Assembly: GCA_026008535.1 (NCBI GenBank)
Contig: BRKX01000018.1
Coordinates: 19,352,088 to 19,416,087, forward strand
Source: Perilla frutescens
Lineage: Eukaryota > Streptophyta > Magnoliopsida > Lamiales > Lamiaceae
Length of the DNA: 64,000 nt
Reading direction: 5' to 3'
The notes beneath the pieces are model-generated. The model ran no database searches. It was given only the letters and a program-made list of their open reading frames with translations, and was not told where the DNA came from. Position 1 is the stretch's first letter; every line of letters begins with the position of its first letter. Positions 1 to 12,279 of the stretch are shown one piece after another. The translations under genes and the position numbers were made by a program.

Positions 1-838
1 GGATATTGTTCCTACGCCGTTTCTCTTGATCAAGACTGTTCGCTTGGCTCTTCAGGAAGTCCCCTATTTGAGAGGAAATAAGGGTTTTATGTGGAATGAT
101 GTGAAGGATTTGGTCACATTGAAAGCTCTCAATGTGCCGCCGAGACCTTCCCCTTTGAAGAACATGGTTTCGGTTATTTGGAGGCCTCCGCCGTCTGGTT
201 GGATTAAGATCAATACTGATGGTTCGTCGCAAGGAGCGCCGGGTAAAATGGCTACGGGTGGAGTTTTCAGACGTTCGGATGGTTCGGTCATTGGGTGTTT
301 TCACACGGATGAGGGTATTGGTTTTGCATTCTTGGCTGAGGCATTAACGGTTTTGGTTGCATTGGAATGGGCTAGAAGACTGTCTCTAGACTTTATTTGG
401 CTGGAGGCAGATTCCGTGTATGTGGTTTCTCTCATTTCTCATAGGAGTTTGCAGGTTCCGTGAACTATCAAAGCTCGTTGGCGTGCTGCTATGAATTTCA
501 TTGATAATATTCATTTTTGTGTTTCTCATATTTATAGAGAGGGGAATCGTGTTGCAGACATTTTAGCTTCCCCTGTTGTCTCTTCTGGTTTTTGGCCTAC
601 TATTATCCCTTGTATTTCAGATGCTATCTTACAGGACTTTCATTCTTCTGGTTTTTTTCGTTTTGTTTAGAGGAGTACTCTTTTTCCCATATGGTTTTTC
701 CCTCCTTTGAGTTTTCCATATGGGTTTTAACGAGGCTCCGGTCCCCTGAGTTTTCAGCATGTGATCTCCGGGACTTTTAGGTTCCGTCTCTTTTTTCTTT
801 TATTTATTCAATTCATTCAAAAAAAAATAAAAATAAAG
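1..838 (+). mobile_element. 3' end of a LINE-type (non-LTR) retrotransposon
   Basis: The window opens inside the RNase H part of a plant LINE. After the reading frame ends at 670 there is a T-rich 3' UTR and then an A-rich run at about 819-838 that could be the tail. The 5' part lies outside the window, so length and target duplication cannot be judged. Confidence 0.7.
2..670 (+). pseudogene. LINE RNase H domain (RVT_3 type), partial, one stop codon
   Basis: The frame is open from base 2, has a TGA at 461-463 and continues in the same frame to TAG at 668-670. It reads as the reverse-transcriptase-associated RNase H domain common in plant LINEs and LINE-derived genes. The four acidic catalytic positions are visible: D in INTDGS, E in AEALT, D in LEADS and D in GNRVADILA; the last is beyond the stop. 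The TGA lies where relatives usually keep a tryptophan, so one G-to-A change would explain it (inference). There are no frameshifts, so decay is recent or slight. Alternative: a domesticated RNase H-like gene, but the missing upstream sequence prevents a choice. Confidence 0.7.
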
Positions 839-2698
839 CTCAATTGTGTACATTTTACACAGGCCAGAGAATACATAAATCAACTATGTCTATATATCAC
901 TCGTGATGCGACAAAAACAACCTTGCTGCAGGTTGACATCTAATTAACGCGTATTAATTTTATTCGATTGTGAATTGTAACTTTTCGCAAAGTTGAAATT
1001 ACAGATTTTAAAAATAAAAAATGATAGCAAATTTTCGTAGTTTTAATAATGTTTTTCATAAAAATAAAATTTATTATATTATAATCAATCCTAATTAGCA
1101 TTTATTATTTATAAGAAATAAAATTTTAAAAAAAATTACCATAAGTTTGGAATAATAATCAACCCTAAAATCAATTATATTAACTAAAAAATAAAAATTA
1201 AATTCTAAAAAATAATTATAACCCTAGATATATAATAATATAAAATTATAGTACTAAATCAAAAGAAATTAAAATTGAAGAAAAAAATAAAAGAAAAACT
1301 AATAATATTAACATTTAGAGCACGGTCTGCACACGTAACTTTGGATTAGTGAAGGATGTGCATAATATTGTGGCGTAGAATACAACTATCCATAAATGTC
1401 TATTTATTGTAATATCTGTGCACGAAATTTATGGTGATCGATCCCTTTTCCATTTCTCATGTCTGATATATGATCATGAACAATCACAATTCACAACTAG
1501 TAGTGAATTTAAATTTTCAACTTTCCCACTTTTACCTATATATGACTTAATTCGCATGTTTATTTTTTCCTTTTAAAGTAAATTTATTTTTCTGAACAAA
1601 ATGTAAACGTACAACTTAGTTATAATCAATGTGTCAAAATTCGAAAGACTAACAACTTTTGAATTTGCGGAATCGGTTATAACTTATAAGTCACATATAT
1701 ATACACACATAGTCGATGTGAGATTTTACGGCCCCAATCTGGCCTCCTAATAATCTATATATATGTTTTATTTATTTATAGTCCAAAAAATAGATTAGCT
1801 ATTAGTCCGAAATCTAAAATATCTAAATTATTCATCTAAAGTCTGAATGAATGAAACTATCAATTCAAATTTTTGTGTATTTTTATTTTTAATATTAAAT
1901 TCAAATCATTCATTTACTTGAAAACTAATATAAAAATTACTAGGAATAACGAATTGAAATACACTATTTTTTATTCTTAATATTGGCAGTTTCATTATAT
2001 TCATTCAAGCACTGATACATAGCTTCATCTTTTAAGTTTCAGCCGGATCATAAATTTATAAAAAACCAAAATTGGAAGGATAATTAATTTTGTGCAATAA
2101 TCACAAAGATAAAATCAAATGTAATTAAATGCACATATAAATATTTATAAGGTGAATTAGTACAATTTATGTGAAATTTTTACTCGGCTATCTTAGAAAT
2201 TGAGTAAAAAGACATGATGCAGGAGAGTTGGGTATTTATAAAATTATGATTATGCATGAATCATGATGATGATGCAAATGATAAAGATATATAATATTGC
2301 TGATCCCAAGAAAGCTGTTGTAGCTAGCTAGCTGCAATTTCTCTCTCTCTTTTTTTTTTGCTTTAATCATTTTGCCATGGAATATAATTTTGTTTTATTT
2401 GGTAAGGCATTTTGACGTTAAGTTAATAAATAAATTCGAGGGCTAGCTAGCTCCTGTTTTATTTTTCCGGTGGGAGAAATATCATCTCTCCGGCATGAAT
2501 TAGAAGGAAACTATCACTAATTAATTGACATGCATCGATTAATTAATGCTTAATTTCATATTGTACAGGACAGGTATATATTTTATACGTTTCAAATAAT
2601 AAATTAGTAAAAGAAGGGTAATTATATTTTTCAACATACATATTGATTAATTAACTATGTACATAGATGCTTTCGACCGTCTATATATACATATATAA
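839..2698. other. AT-rich intergenic sequence, no gene seen
   Basis: No coding frame with recognisable content. A weak inverted repeat pairs a segment at about 1838-1865 with one at about 1985-2012 (CTGAATGAATGAAACT against AGTTTCATTATATTCATTCA), which may be an old MITE. Confidence 0.5.
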
Positions 2699-2723
2699 GA
2701 TTTGGTTCAAATGAAAACTAGGT

Positions 2724-2922
2724 ATTCCCGTGAGAACTATAAACCATGCTTATTCAGTGTAATTTTATAGCTTATTTTATTGTATTTTAGTGCTATTTTT
2801 TAAAAAAAAAATTTATAGCTTATCTTGTTGTATTTTAGTGCTAGTGACAATAGCACTAAAATACAACGAGATAAGCTACAAAATCATATTAAATAAGCAT
2901 GATTTATAGTTCTCATGGGAGT
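2724..2922. repeat. Foldback (palindromic) repeat, about 200 bp
   Basis: The left arm beginning ATTCCCGTGAGAACTAT is repeated inverted at the right end, finishing ATAGTTCTCATGGGAGT. The arms stay complementary for about 60-75 bp, including TGTATTTTAGTGCTA. A second direct copy of the inner arm lies at about 2813-2848. It could fold into a long hairpin. It may be a separate MITE or the subterminal part of the surrounding element. Confidence 0.6.
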
Positions 2923-3233
2923 TGATTATAATAAGGACTAGTTCCTACGTGAGAAATAGGAATAAATCTCAACTTTTCAATTTATAGGGACACACTCTTG
3001 TAAGACGGTCTAACGGGTCGCTTCCGTTAGACGGATCTTAACCCGATCCAGATCTAACTTTTTCCTTTTTTTTTGGCACCCCAGCCCACCCCCACCCCCA
3101 CTCTCTCCCTCTAACACGCAACTGACCTTTTCTTTTCTTTTCTTCTTTTCAGGAGCTCCACGCCATCCCACCCAAACCCACCCCCACCCTCACCCTCACC
3201 CCTCCTTCTCTCACACGCACGCACATCAGCTTG

Positions 3234-3271
<38 letters not shown>
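3234..3271. repeat. (CT)n microsatellite
   Basis: A nearly pure CT run inside Mutator-like copy 1. Confidence 0.9.
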
Positions 3272-3278
<7 letters not shown>

Positions 3279-3619
3279 ACAATTCCAATTCAGGTTTTAT
3301 TACGAAGAGTTAGAAATTGTATTTTTTTTAATAATTTTATTAATGATATTTCATCCATAATTAATGATAATTCACATCACATTTAATGATACTTCACCAG
3401 ATAAAAATTATATTTTTATTAAAATGAAAATTAGCAATAATTATTAAATTAACAATAGAAAAATATCATTAATTATGAAGTAAGTAGCACTAGTAAAAAA
3501 AATGAAGCATCACTAATATAATGAGTAGTTACTACTCATTATCATGTTCAATTTTTGAAAATGCAACATTTTCTTTTATGTAGCTAATGATTCAATTTTT
3601 GAATTGCAATATGTTTTGA

Positions 3620-4205
3620 ACTGATACTTTTCTTTCTAATTAGTGATACTTTTTTCTGCAATTAGTGATACTTTTCTTCTAATTAGTGATACTTTTCTTC
3701 TAATTAGTGATACTTTCTTCTGTAATTAGTGGTGCTCTTCTTCTAATTAATGATACTTTCTTCTGCAATTAGTGATACTTTTCTTTCTAATTAATGATAT
3801 TTTCTTCTACAATTAGTGATACTTTTCTTCTAATTATTGATACTTTCTTCTGCCATTAGTGATACTTTTGTGATACTTTCTTTTGCAATTAGTGATACTT
3901 TTCTTTCTAATTAGTATACTTTCTTCTGCAATTAGTGATACTTTTCTTTCTAGTTAGTGATACTTTTCTTCTAATTAGTGATACTTTCTTCTGCAATTAA
4001 TGATACTTTTGTTTCTAATTAGTGATACTTTCTTCTGCAATTAGTGATATATTTCTTCTAATTAGTGATACTTTCTTCTGCAATTAATGATACTTTTTTC
4101 CATATTAATGAGACTTCACTTCACCCCATAAGTAATGATACTCATATGTGAGTTAATAATACTTCACCTCATAAAATAATGATACTTTGATTAATTAATG
4201 ATATT
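3620..4205. repeat. GATACTT minisatellite, about 21-23 bp units
   Basis: More than twenty degenerate units of the form AATTAGTGATACTTTTCTTC, alternating with versions containing TTCTGCAATTAGTGATAC. The same motif array occurs in both other Mutator-like copies of the window. Confidence 0.85.
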
Positions 4206-4919
4206 TTTTTTTTTTTTGGCTCAATAATTAGTCAACCGTCAGAAAAAAATATATAATTTTTTAAAAATAAATATATACCCTGAGAAGACTATATTATAAT
4301 TATTATAAAAAAAGAAAAAAAAAGAAAGAGACGAAAAAAGGAGAAACAAAAAGAAAAAAAGAAGAACAAAGAATAAAAAAAGGAAACGAGAAAAAAAGAG
4401 GGAAAGTAAAAAAAGGGGGAAGAAAGAAAAAGACAAAAAAAAGAAAGCAGCAAACATTAAAGAATGCAAGTTTGGAAACTCATGCAACTAGCTTTTCTTT
4501 GTACAGTAGCCGAAAAAATTGCACAGCAGCCGAAAAAATGGAAAAAAAAATTGCACAGGCGCGTGAACTACACACGCCGCTCATGCAGCTCACGCACCTG
4601 CGTGTGGGGCGCGGGTTTGGGACGGGTTTGAACGGGTTTTGACCCGTCTAATGTAAGGAGATCCGTTAGACAGTCTCATACAAGTTTTTGTCCAATTTAT
4701 ATTATTAGATGGTTGAGATTAAAGTTAGGAACTATTACATAATTATAAATGAATAAATAAATTATAAATATAGGGATGTTAGTGTAATTTTATGTATTTT
4801 TATAATATAAAAACATGCAATTAAATCTCTATATCTCATGTTAATTTCTCTCTCTCTCTCTCTCTCTCACACGTACACACCCCCCCACGCACATCGTTTC
4901 ATTGCAATGTAAGCATGAA

Positions 4920-5625
4920 TTCATTGCTAAAAAACTTAAAATAAATAATTTAATAAATTATTGACATTCCGCTGTAGTGCTTTGTAAGTTATGTTTTATT
5001 GCTTTTAATGTTTTGTGTCATTTCTAAAGAGTGTAAAAGAAATAGTATAATAAATCATTGACATTCTGTTCTAGTGCTTTGTAAGCTATGTTTATTGCTT
5101 TCAATGTTTTGTGGCATTGCTAAAGAGTTAGTATAATAATATATCATTACTATTTTGTTTCAGTGTATATTGTAAATTCTGTTTCATTGTTTTCAATGTT
5201 TCGTGCCATTACTAAATAGTTTAAAATAAATAATATAAGAAAAAAACATTGACATTCTGTTACAATACTTTGTAAGTTATGTTTCATTGCTTTCAATGTT
5301 TCGTGTCATTGCTAAAGAGTTTAAAATAAATATTATAACAAACCATTACATTTTGTTCCGGTACTTTGCAAGTTCTGTTTCATCGCTTTCAATTTTTTGT
5401 GTCATTACTAAAGAGTTTAAAATAAATAGTATAATAAATCCTTGGCATTATATTGCAGTGTTTTGTAAGTTATGTTTCACTGCTTTCAATGTTTTGTATC
5501 ATTGCTAAAGAGTTTAATATAAATAGTATAATAAACCATTGACATTATGTTTCAGCTGTTTCAGTGTTTCGTAAATTATGCTTCATTGCTTTCAATATTT
5601 TGTGTTATCGTTCCGTATGTTTCAT
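4920..5625. repeat. Tandem array of about 100-bp units
   Basis: Around seven units, each with TTGTAAGTTATGTTTCATTG, TTTCAATGTTTTGTGTCATT and GCTAAAGAGTTTAAAATAAA in that order. Spacing of the GTAAGTTATG block is about 91-105 bp. It sits in the right part of element copy A. Confidence 0.8.
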
Positions 5626-6547
5626 TAATTTACCGCAACTCAACAAAACTATAACCACAACCTCATCTAACTACAAAAACACACAAATGGATGCATACAA
5701 TCTAACAATCACACAATCAAAAAATAGTTGTGTTATATCATCAACACGATTAATTAAACATACAATTAATTAACAATTGTTTTTGTTTCACCTAAATATT
5801 GCTAAAATACGATAGAACATAGAACATTGCTTTATTTTAATTAATATCAATACTTATATTGTACCATATAATTTCAGGCTATCCAAATTTAAAAGAAGAT
5901 AATGCCATTTCCACATGATTTCACAATGATCAACATATGAATGACAAACAATTGAACGAATTCGTTAATTTCAAATACACCCAAATCAATAAACTCATCG
6001 ACTAACAATATCTATTTTGAACGAAAATATAGTAAAACCTACAGACTCCATTCCTAATGAAGCCTTTGTCGTAATGATGATCTTCGTAACTTTTTTTTTT
6101 TTCTCCAAACAATTGAATCAACAGCTATAACAATTTGACGAACAACAATTGAAATTTCTATCAAGTAATTGAGCATATCTTGATGAACAAAAAGAGTGAG
6201 TAATCGAGAATTTCAATCAACTTGATACATGACCGCTCAAGGACGAAAATAATTTGATGAATATCAAGAACCATATCAATTTGATGAATAGGTAATTGAT
6301 AATTTCAATGGAAATATGATATTGAGATATAAATATGAATGAAATCTTTCAAATATTTGATTTCACTAATTGGATGAAAATCGATGGCATAATTTATGGA
6401 ATGAGTACGTGTAATTTATTTGAGAAATGGATATGACATTAATTTTAATAAAAGTCTATTATACCTTTAATACTATAAAAAAAGCAAAAAATGAGGTGAC
6501 CTAAAATAATGAAACACCAAACCACTAGTTCTCATTTGAACCAAATC

Positions 6548-7233
6548 CTTTCTAAATGAAATCTTAATTAATAAGTGATGAAGATAACTGTAATAAAAAC
6601 TTTTAAAAGTGCGAATTTTAATTCATCCATTTTCGCCTAGTTTTGTTGTAAACCTCTATGTGTTTAATTTCCGACGGTATTTTTCATCATGAAATTCAAT
6701 TCATACGGATAGACTCAAATTTGATAAATCATTTGATCAAAATTTCAAGGTTAAATTTTTTATGTGAAGGTTTCAAGAAAAAATGAATTTCATGAATTTA
6801 AAACTCAAATTTTAATTAAACGAACCTTGAATTTACTTTTATTTGTACTAGCTTGTAGCCAAATTAATTATACATGCCACAAGCAATAATGAAACAACAT
6901 ATGGAACGGAGAAGGCACACGTACTCAAAAGTACCCTGTATCATTTGCTAGTTATATATCTATATATGCTGCTTAATTAAATTATATTTATGGATTTCAT
7001 AAAAAATATATATTAAATTTCAGTACTCACCCAACGCAATTTGATGAATAATAATATGTAGAAGCAGCAGCGACGCAGACTAGATCGTATACTATTATTA
7101 ATATATGGTCATGCACAATGCAAGTCACAATTCACTATTATTAATCTTGAATTGAAGATTGCAAGTCTTAATTATTATTATTTAATTTGTGACAAGTACT
7201 AATTACAGATATATTGCTACCAGTTTCTTAATT

Positions 7234-7274
<41 letters not shown>

Positions 7275-7488
7275 TAGTGTATTTATATATGAAAGTCGTT
7301 ATGTAATGACACTCCCAAAATGCATCACGTATTCGAGTATATATATGAAATGTAGGAAGGTGAGAGTGAGATATGAAAATAATGGAGGATAAGGTCTAGC
7401 GCTTGCCCAACTTCAACTTGGATAGGATCAGGACCGCCCTTTTACGACAAAATGCTATTCCTAGCTCTATTTAATTATTAACGATTTT

Positions 7489-7489
<1 letters not shown>
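6548..7489. other. AT-rich intergenic sequence with a (TA)n run
   Basis: No gene seen. A (TA)n microsatellite lies at about 7237-7271. Confidence 0.5.

Positions 7490-7564
<75 letters not shown>
7490..7564. repeat. (GA)n microsatellite, 75 bp
   Basis: An uninterrupted GA run about 1.7 kb upstream of the TCP start codon. Together with the CT run at 8003-8052 it forms an inverted pair about 440 bp apart. Confidence 0.95.
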
Positions 7565-7566
<2 letters not shown>

Positions 7567-7999
7567 AGGAAAACAAATAAAAATTTAGGAGTAGTGGTCC
7601 TCTCAGCAATAAGCAGAAGCTTTAAAGAAGCTACGTACAATATTGGTCCCTCATCTATTTATAATGTACATTACTATTACTACATCTCTCAATAATCTTT
7701 TCTAAACAAGATGCTGCTGCTAATTCAACCTCAAAACTTATTTATCTGCAGATTAAATAATTACTTGTATATATTAATTTTCTTCCTCTCAGCTCATTTT
7801 TTACATTAATATATTTCCTTGATTTTGCACGTTTTAAATTCCATTTACATTTCGTTGTGCGCATGCACGCCCTTTAAATATTTGTTCAATATATATAGCT
7901 AGACTAGTGTGCCTAGCTATACATTGATACTAGGAACTACACACACAACCAATGTCAACATTAATTTATTTCCTAACATAAAAGAAAGTTAATTAAGGG

Positions 8000-8053
<54 letters not shown>

Positions 8054-9231
8054 GGGTACGTTCACTGCACGCTAATATGAATTGAAATGTTGTGCATGCT
8101 AATAAAGCTATTTGTAGTTGTGAATAAAGGATCGGAGTAGTTATATATATTATGCAATTAAGTATTAATTAATGGTCCCATGCATATATACATTGAAGTG
8201 ATATCAAAAGTCTATGAAGAACCATTTATTAGCTTAAAATAAACACAAACACATTACCAATTGTGCAGGTCATTCAATTTAAATTACTTTCCCAACTATG
8301 GTTCAACAACTAGTTCTGTGATTAGGTATGCTCATATATATGCAATTTAATTGCAAGTGCTCATTTACTTTTTCCCTTTCCGGCCTTTTCCTCTTTCATT
8401 TTCCTTTCTTTCAACTCCTCTCCTTTGTAATTACCTAATATTCTAATTCCATCTTCTCTTCCCACAATCATAACCTCTATTAACTTGATCTTCTCCCAAA
8501 CCAACATGCCTTCAATTTCTACGTGCAGGCGAAGATTGCAACAACTTCTTGTTTATCATCTGTGATTTCAATTCACAAATAATTAAGTGCTACTTTTTTT
8601 TATAAAATCTTTATATGTCTTGGAAGTTCTGTGAGAAGCTAGATTTGTGTTCATCGTCAGCTATGAGCGAGTTAAGCCTCTTTTTACGTTTTAAATTCTG
8701 AAAATTGCATATCCTATATATATATGTAAGGATTTGTTTCATTTTGTAAAAGTAGTTGCTATTTCTTAATGTTTGCAATTTTTTGTTTCACATTTCAGTA
8801 TATATAGATTGCCTTGAGTCAGATATACCTTAATTATTGTAGGCCTGCATCAAATTGATCTATGGATTTCTATCTAAATACCATATATGTACTTTAATTT
8901 ATTATATATAGATATATATAGAGTAAAAATGGCATATTCAAGATAAAGGTTTATATATATCAATATATATATATATATATATTAATAAAGATTGGAAAAA
9001 CACAATGTATACATAGAAGAATCAAGAAAATGAACATTATATACATATGGTCTAGCTAGGTAGCTAGCTGTTTCAATTTTATAACTGAATGAATGAATTA
9101 TATTAATATTGATGAGTAGATATATACATGTACTAGCTAGCTAGTTGGTGTTGTTGAATTTTGATTGATGAATTAATTAGTTTGGAAAAAAAATAAAAAA
9201 ATTGCAGGCGGGCGGCAGTGGTGAAGCAAAG
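7565..9231 (+). promoter_or_regulatory. Upstream region and probable 5' leader of the TCP gene
   Basis: No gene seen apart from the leader of the downstream TCP gene. A CT-rich stretch at about 8370-8520 looks like a leader. A good 3' splice site, AAAAAATTGCAG ending at 9207, sits 25 bases before the ATG, so an intron in the 5' UTR is likely; GTAAGG near 8727 is one possible donor. This is inference from splice consensus only. Confidence 0.4.
8003..8052. repeat. (CT)n microsatellite, 50 bp
   Basis: An uninterrupted CT run about 1.2 kb upstream of the TCP start codon; the inverse of the GA run at 7490-7564. Confidence 0.95.
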
Positions 9232-10293
9232 ATGAGAATGAATCCAAGAGCAAAGAAAGAAGAAGATGAGGAGATGAATGAGATAAGATTCCCTAAGATG
9301 CATATGAGAGTGAGTGCAGGAGTGTCTTCATCATCTTCTTCTTGTTGTTATTCATCAAGAGAGTGGTTGAAGAATCCAAGAATTGTACGGGTTTCACGGA
9401 GTTTTGGAGGGAAAGACAGGCACAGCAAGGTATGCACTGTGAGGGGTTTAAGAGACAGGAGAATCAGGCTGTCTGTGCCTACTGCTATTCAGTTGTATGA
9501 TCTTCAAGACAGGCTTGGTCTCAGCCAGCCCAGCAAGGTCATTGACTGGCTTCTTGATGCTACTAACCACGAAATCCACAACCTCCCTCCTCTACCCAGC
9601 TTCATGCCTACTGATTTCCTGCACCCATCTCATGCACCTGCACCATTATTCCATAATATCATGGATAATGATGCTACTACTCCTCACTTCCTCTCTCCAA
9701 ATCTGTACAAGGAGAGAGAGATCAGGTGGATGAATGGATCATCGTCCCTGCAGCAGACGACCCAGACTGCTGCTGCTGATGATCATGATCATGATCAGAC
9801 TACTAGTTTTGGTGGATTGATGCAGCTTTCCGCACACAACTTTTTCCCACTAAACAGTCCTCATCAGTTTTCTGCAGTTCCAAACTTGCCTTATAATTAC
9901 TTCCCTCCAGACTTGTCTCTATCACAATTTGGAGGAGGGTTTTCCTCCAATCGAACTGATCATCAAGAACAGTCCAACTGCAGCCAAGCTTCGAGTAGTT
10001 CCCAGATTTATACCGTGCCCTCAATGAGTACTACTCCTCCTCCTCCTCCTTTTCCTCCTAATTATCATGTGGAAAATATTGATCATTTTATGCAAATCAA
10101 TCTCATGCAAAATATTAATGTGCATGATCATCAGGATCATTCAGTGCTCATGCCAACAACCCTTCATTTGGTCAATTCCCCCATTAAATCTTTCAGTTTG
10201 AACACTACTACCAGCTCCTTGTCCCTTCATTCAAATGAAAACGATAATGAAACGGGGCCGGAGCAGGACCAAGACAACAGGATCAGTTCTTAG
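9232..10293 (+). CDS. TCP5-like: TCP family transcription factor, class II CIN type, TCP5/13/17 clade
   Basis: Intronless frame of 353 residues from ATG at 9232 to TAG at 10291-10293. The frame is open upstream to 9202, but without an ATG, and a splice acceptor lies at 9207, so 9232 is the best start. The TCP basic-helix-loop-helix domain spans about residues 61-119: a basic region opening KDRHSKVCTVRGLRDRR, helix I VPTAIQLYDLQDRLG, and helix II SKVIDWLL. The sequence before it (IVRVSRSFGGKDRHSK) is typical of the TCP5/TCP13/TCP17 clade. The rest is Ser-, Asn- and Pro-rich with His/Asp and PPPPPFPP tracts. Family members act in the nucleus and limit cell proliferation and promote maturation in leaves and petals. 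I see no miR319 site, consistent with this clade rather than the TCP2/3/4/10/24 clade. Which paralogue it is cannot be settled here. Confidence 0.96.
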   Translation: MRMNPRAKKEEDEEMNEIRFPKMHMRVSAGVSSSSSSCCYSSREWLKNPRIVRVSRSFGGKDRHSKVCTVRGLRDRRIRLSVPTAIQLYDLQDRLGLSQPSKVIDWLLDATNHEIHNLPPLPSFMPTDFLHPSHAPAPLFHNIMDNDATTPHFLSPNLYKEREIRWMNGSSSLQQTTQTAAADDHDHDQTTSFGGLMQLSAHNFFPLNSPHQFSAVPNLPYNYFPPDLSLSQFGGGFSSNRTDHQEQSNCSQASSSSQIYTVPSMSTTPPPPPFPPNYHVENIDHFMQINLMQNINVHDHQDHSVLMPTTLHLVNSPIKSFSLNTTTSSLSLHSNENDNETGPEQDQDNRISS

Positions 10294-10637
10294 CATTTCA
10301 CCAGTATTACTAATTAGTCCAAGACTTGATTGATGATCAAGAGGTGTGATTGCATTATATTGCTTCATTATTTTCATCTTAATTCCAAGACAGTATTCCA
10401 TCGGTAAGCATATTTTAATCCTACCTACTTATAATATATAATATATACATATATATATAGTACCTGCTGTTTACTTCTACCTAGTTTCAATTCCTTGAAA
10501 GAAACACATATATAGATACAATGGAAATTAATACTTAATTAGCTTGCATAATTACTACATTGTATATTGATATTATTATACATTGTGGATTGGTGCTAGC
10601 TTTTTTAGGATTGTAGAATGCATAATTTTGGATTAAC

Positions 10638-10678
<41 letters not shown>

Positions 10679-12279
10679 TTTGATGCCGCCCCTTTTATCA
10701 AGTTATTTTTCTGCAATGAAACATTTGACAGCAGGGGGATACAAAAAAGTTTTTGCCAACTTTATTTTTCAGCTATTTTTATAACTTTAATTAATAAAGA
10801 ATTGAAGGGGGATCACCATATCATGCTTTATTATATATGTAGTGATGTTTATGTTCCCTTAAAAAATGTTTATGTATAGAATTTGTTGTCTGTTAATGGT
10901 GTCTTTGAATACGAATTTCAGTTCAGTTATAATTTTATTCTATTTATGGTACTAAAGAAAGTTTTGACGTGATTAGATTGCAATAACGAAGTAGCTAGCT
11001 AGTATTATCATTAGATTATATATTTTCACTACTCGATCAACAATTTCTACCAAAATATTGCTTTTACCCCTTCTTTAATTTCTAGCAATTTATTTGATTT
11101 CCTTATTTTACACGGTAAGAATACATTGTCTTAAGAGAAAGTAATTGATTAACAAATATAGTGAATTTCTTTCCTTAATTTTCCATTTATATTGAGTAGT
11201 TTATAATTGTGAAATTTTAGATCAGGATCTCATTTGCATATGTATATACGCGCATGCATGGAAATCAAGAATTTGAAAATATATATATATATATATATAT
11301 ATATTAACTTCTATATGTAATTAATTAAATATATATGAGAAGAATATTGTTCATTTGTAATTCTCATCACATCAACTGATTTTCCTCTTCCCTAAAAAAA
11401 AGAAGATGTTGTTCTTTAACTCTCACATCAATGAAAAAGAATTTAATTACTTGGGCACATATGTGCGTGTAGCAGGTACTTATTTAGAGGACACATGCAT
11501 CTCATGAAAACACACGCAGATTAATTAATTTAGTTATATATATTGATCAATATATATATATATATATATATATCCGAAAATATCTATAGCTAGACGCTAT
11601 GCAGATAAATATAGTTTGAACTGTTACTTATTACCGATTTCATGTAAAATTAAAACTTAATTAATTATAACTAGCTGATATTGTCCCCCCCCCCCCCCCC
11701 CCCAAAAAAAAAAACAACAAGGAAAAAAAAAAAAACTAGCTGATATTTGTAAAATTGTACTTCCCCAATTTTAGAAAGATTGATATATTTTAGCCTCTTA
11801 GTTTTGTTGTAAATTATTTGACGTTTTACACTTTTTAATTAACACCCTTTCTCCCAAATTTATCCCTATACATAAGACAATGAAATATATTAGGAAAATA
11901 TAATTTAACAGGAAGATATGATATATTTATCAAATTTTTTAATTTTTAATTAATGTTGTAAAACTTAAAATATCTAACTTTTTAAAACTGAGTAGTATTG
12001 CCACATATAGTGCGGATTGGAAATGACTAAGAACTTTTGACTATATGCATATACAATTAATGCTAGCTAGCTATATAATTTTCCTAATTAATATTAGAGA
12101 AAAAAATTGAAACATAATATTAATGTGGTCTCAGTAGTATCAGTGTTTTATACCCCCACAACAGCATATCCACCTCCATATGTATCTGTCCTGAAATTAT
12201 TACCAACAGATCCATTCCAACTCATTCTTGAGAAGAGTAAAAACAATATTGCCAGAAAATATATATTAATTAGACGATG
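10294..12279. other. AT-rich intergenic sequence with microsatellites
   Basis: Contains the TCP 3' UTR. (TA)n runs lie at about 10640-10673, 11279-11305 and 11549-11573, and a C-run of about 18 followed by A-rich sequence at about 11686-11715. No gene seen. Confidence 0.5.

Larger units (their letters stand above)
2987..4692 (+). mobile_element. Non-autonomous Mutator-like element (MULE-MITE), copy 1
   Basis: Exact 9-bp target duplication CAATTTATA at 2978-2986 and 4693-4701. The left end reads GGGACACACTCTTG..., and the inverse of the right end reads GACAAAAACTTG...; both continue into similar repeats of about 50 bp containing GTCTAAC and GTTAGAC. A 9-bp duplication is typical of Mutator-like elements. 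No transposase is encoded. The interior has a CT tract, a long GATACTT minisatellite and a purine-rich tract. Copies 2 and 3 are at 20499 and 45301. Confidence 0.8.
2699..6547. mobile_element. Repeat-rich element with GATTTGGTTCAAATGA termini (copy A)
   Basis: The left end GATTTGGTTCAAATGA at 2699 is matched inverted by TCATTTGAACCAAATC ending at 6547. The interior is non-coding: a foldback near the left end, a nested Mutator-like element (2987-4692), then a tandem array of about 100-bp units (4920-5620). Two other elements in the window (44189-46685 and 46734-48960) have related ends of the pattern GTTCAAATGAGAA...GTAGGAAC. I do not see a clean target duplication, so the class is open. Confidence 0.5.

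Noticed and set aside
4239..4487. Minus-strand frame rich in Phe and Leu
   Set aside because: It is the translation of an A/G-rich low-complexity tract in Mutator-like copy 1, with no domain.
9202..9231. Ten-codon upstream extension of the TCP frame
   Set aside because: It begins with TTG, not ATG, and crosses a splice acceptor (TTGCAG); the ATG at 9232 is better.
9803..10024. Antisense frame in the TCP gene
   Set aside because: Shadow of the plus-strand TCP coding sequence.
11686..11715. Run of C followed by run of A
   Set aside because: Simple sequence; it could also be a sequencing-length artefact. No function inferred.
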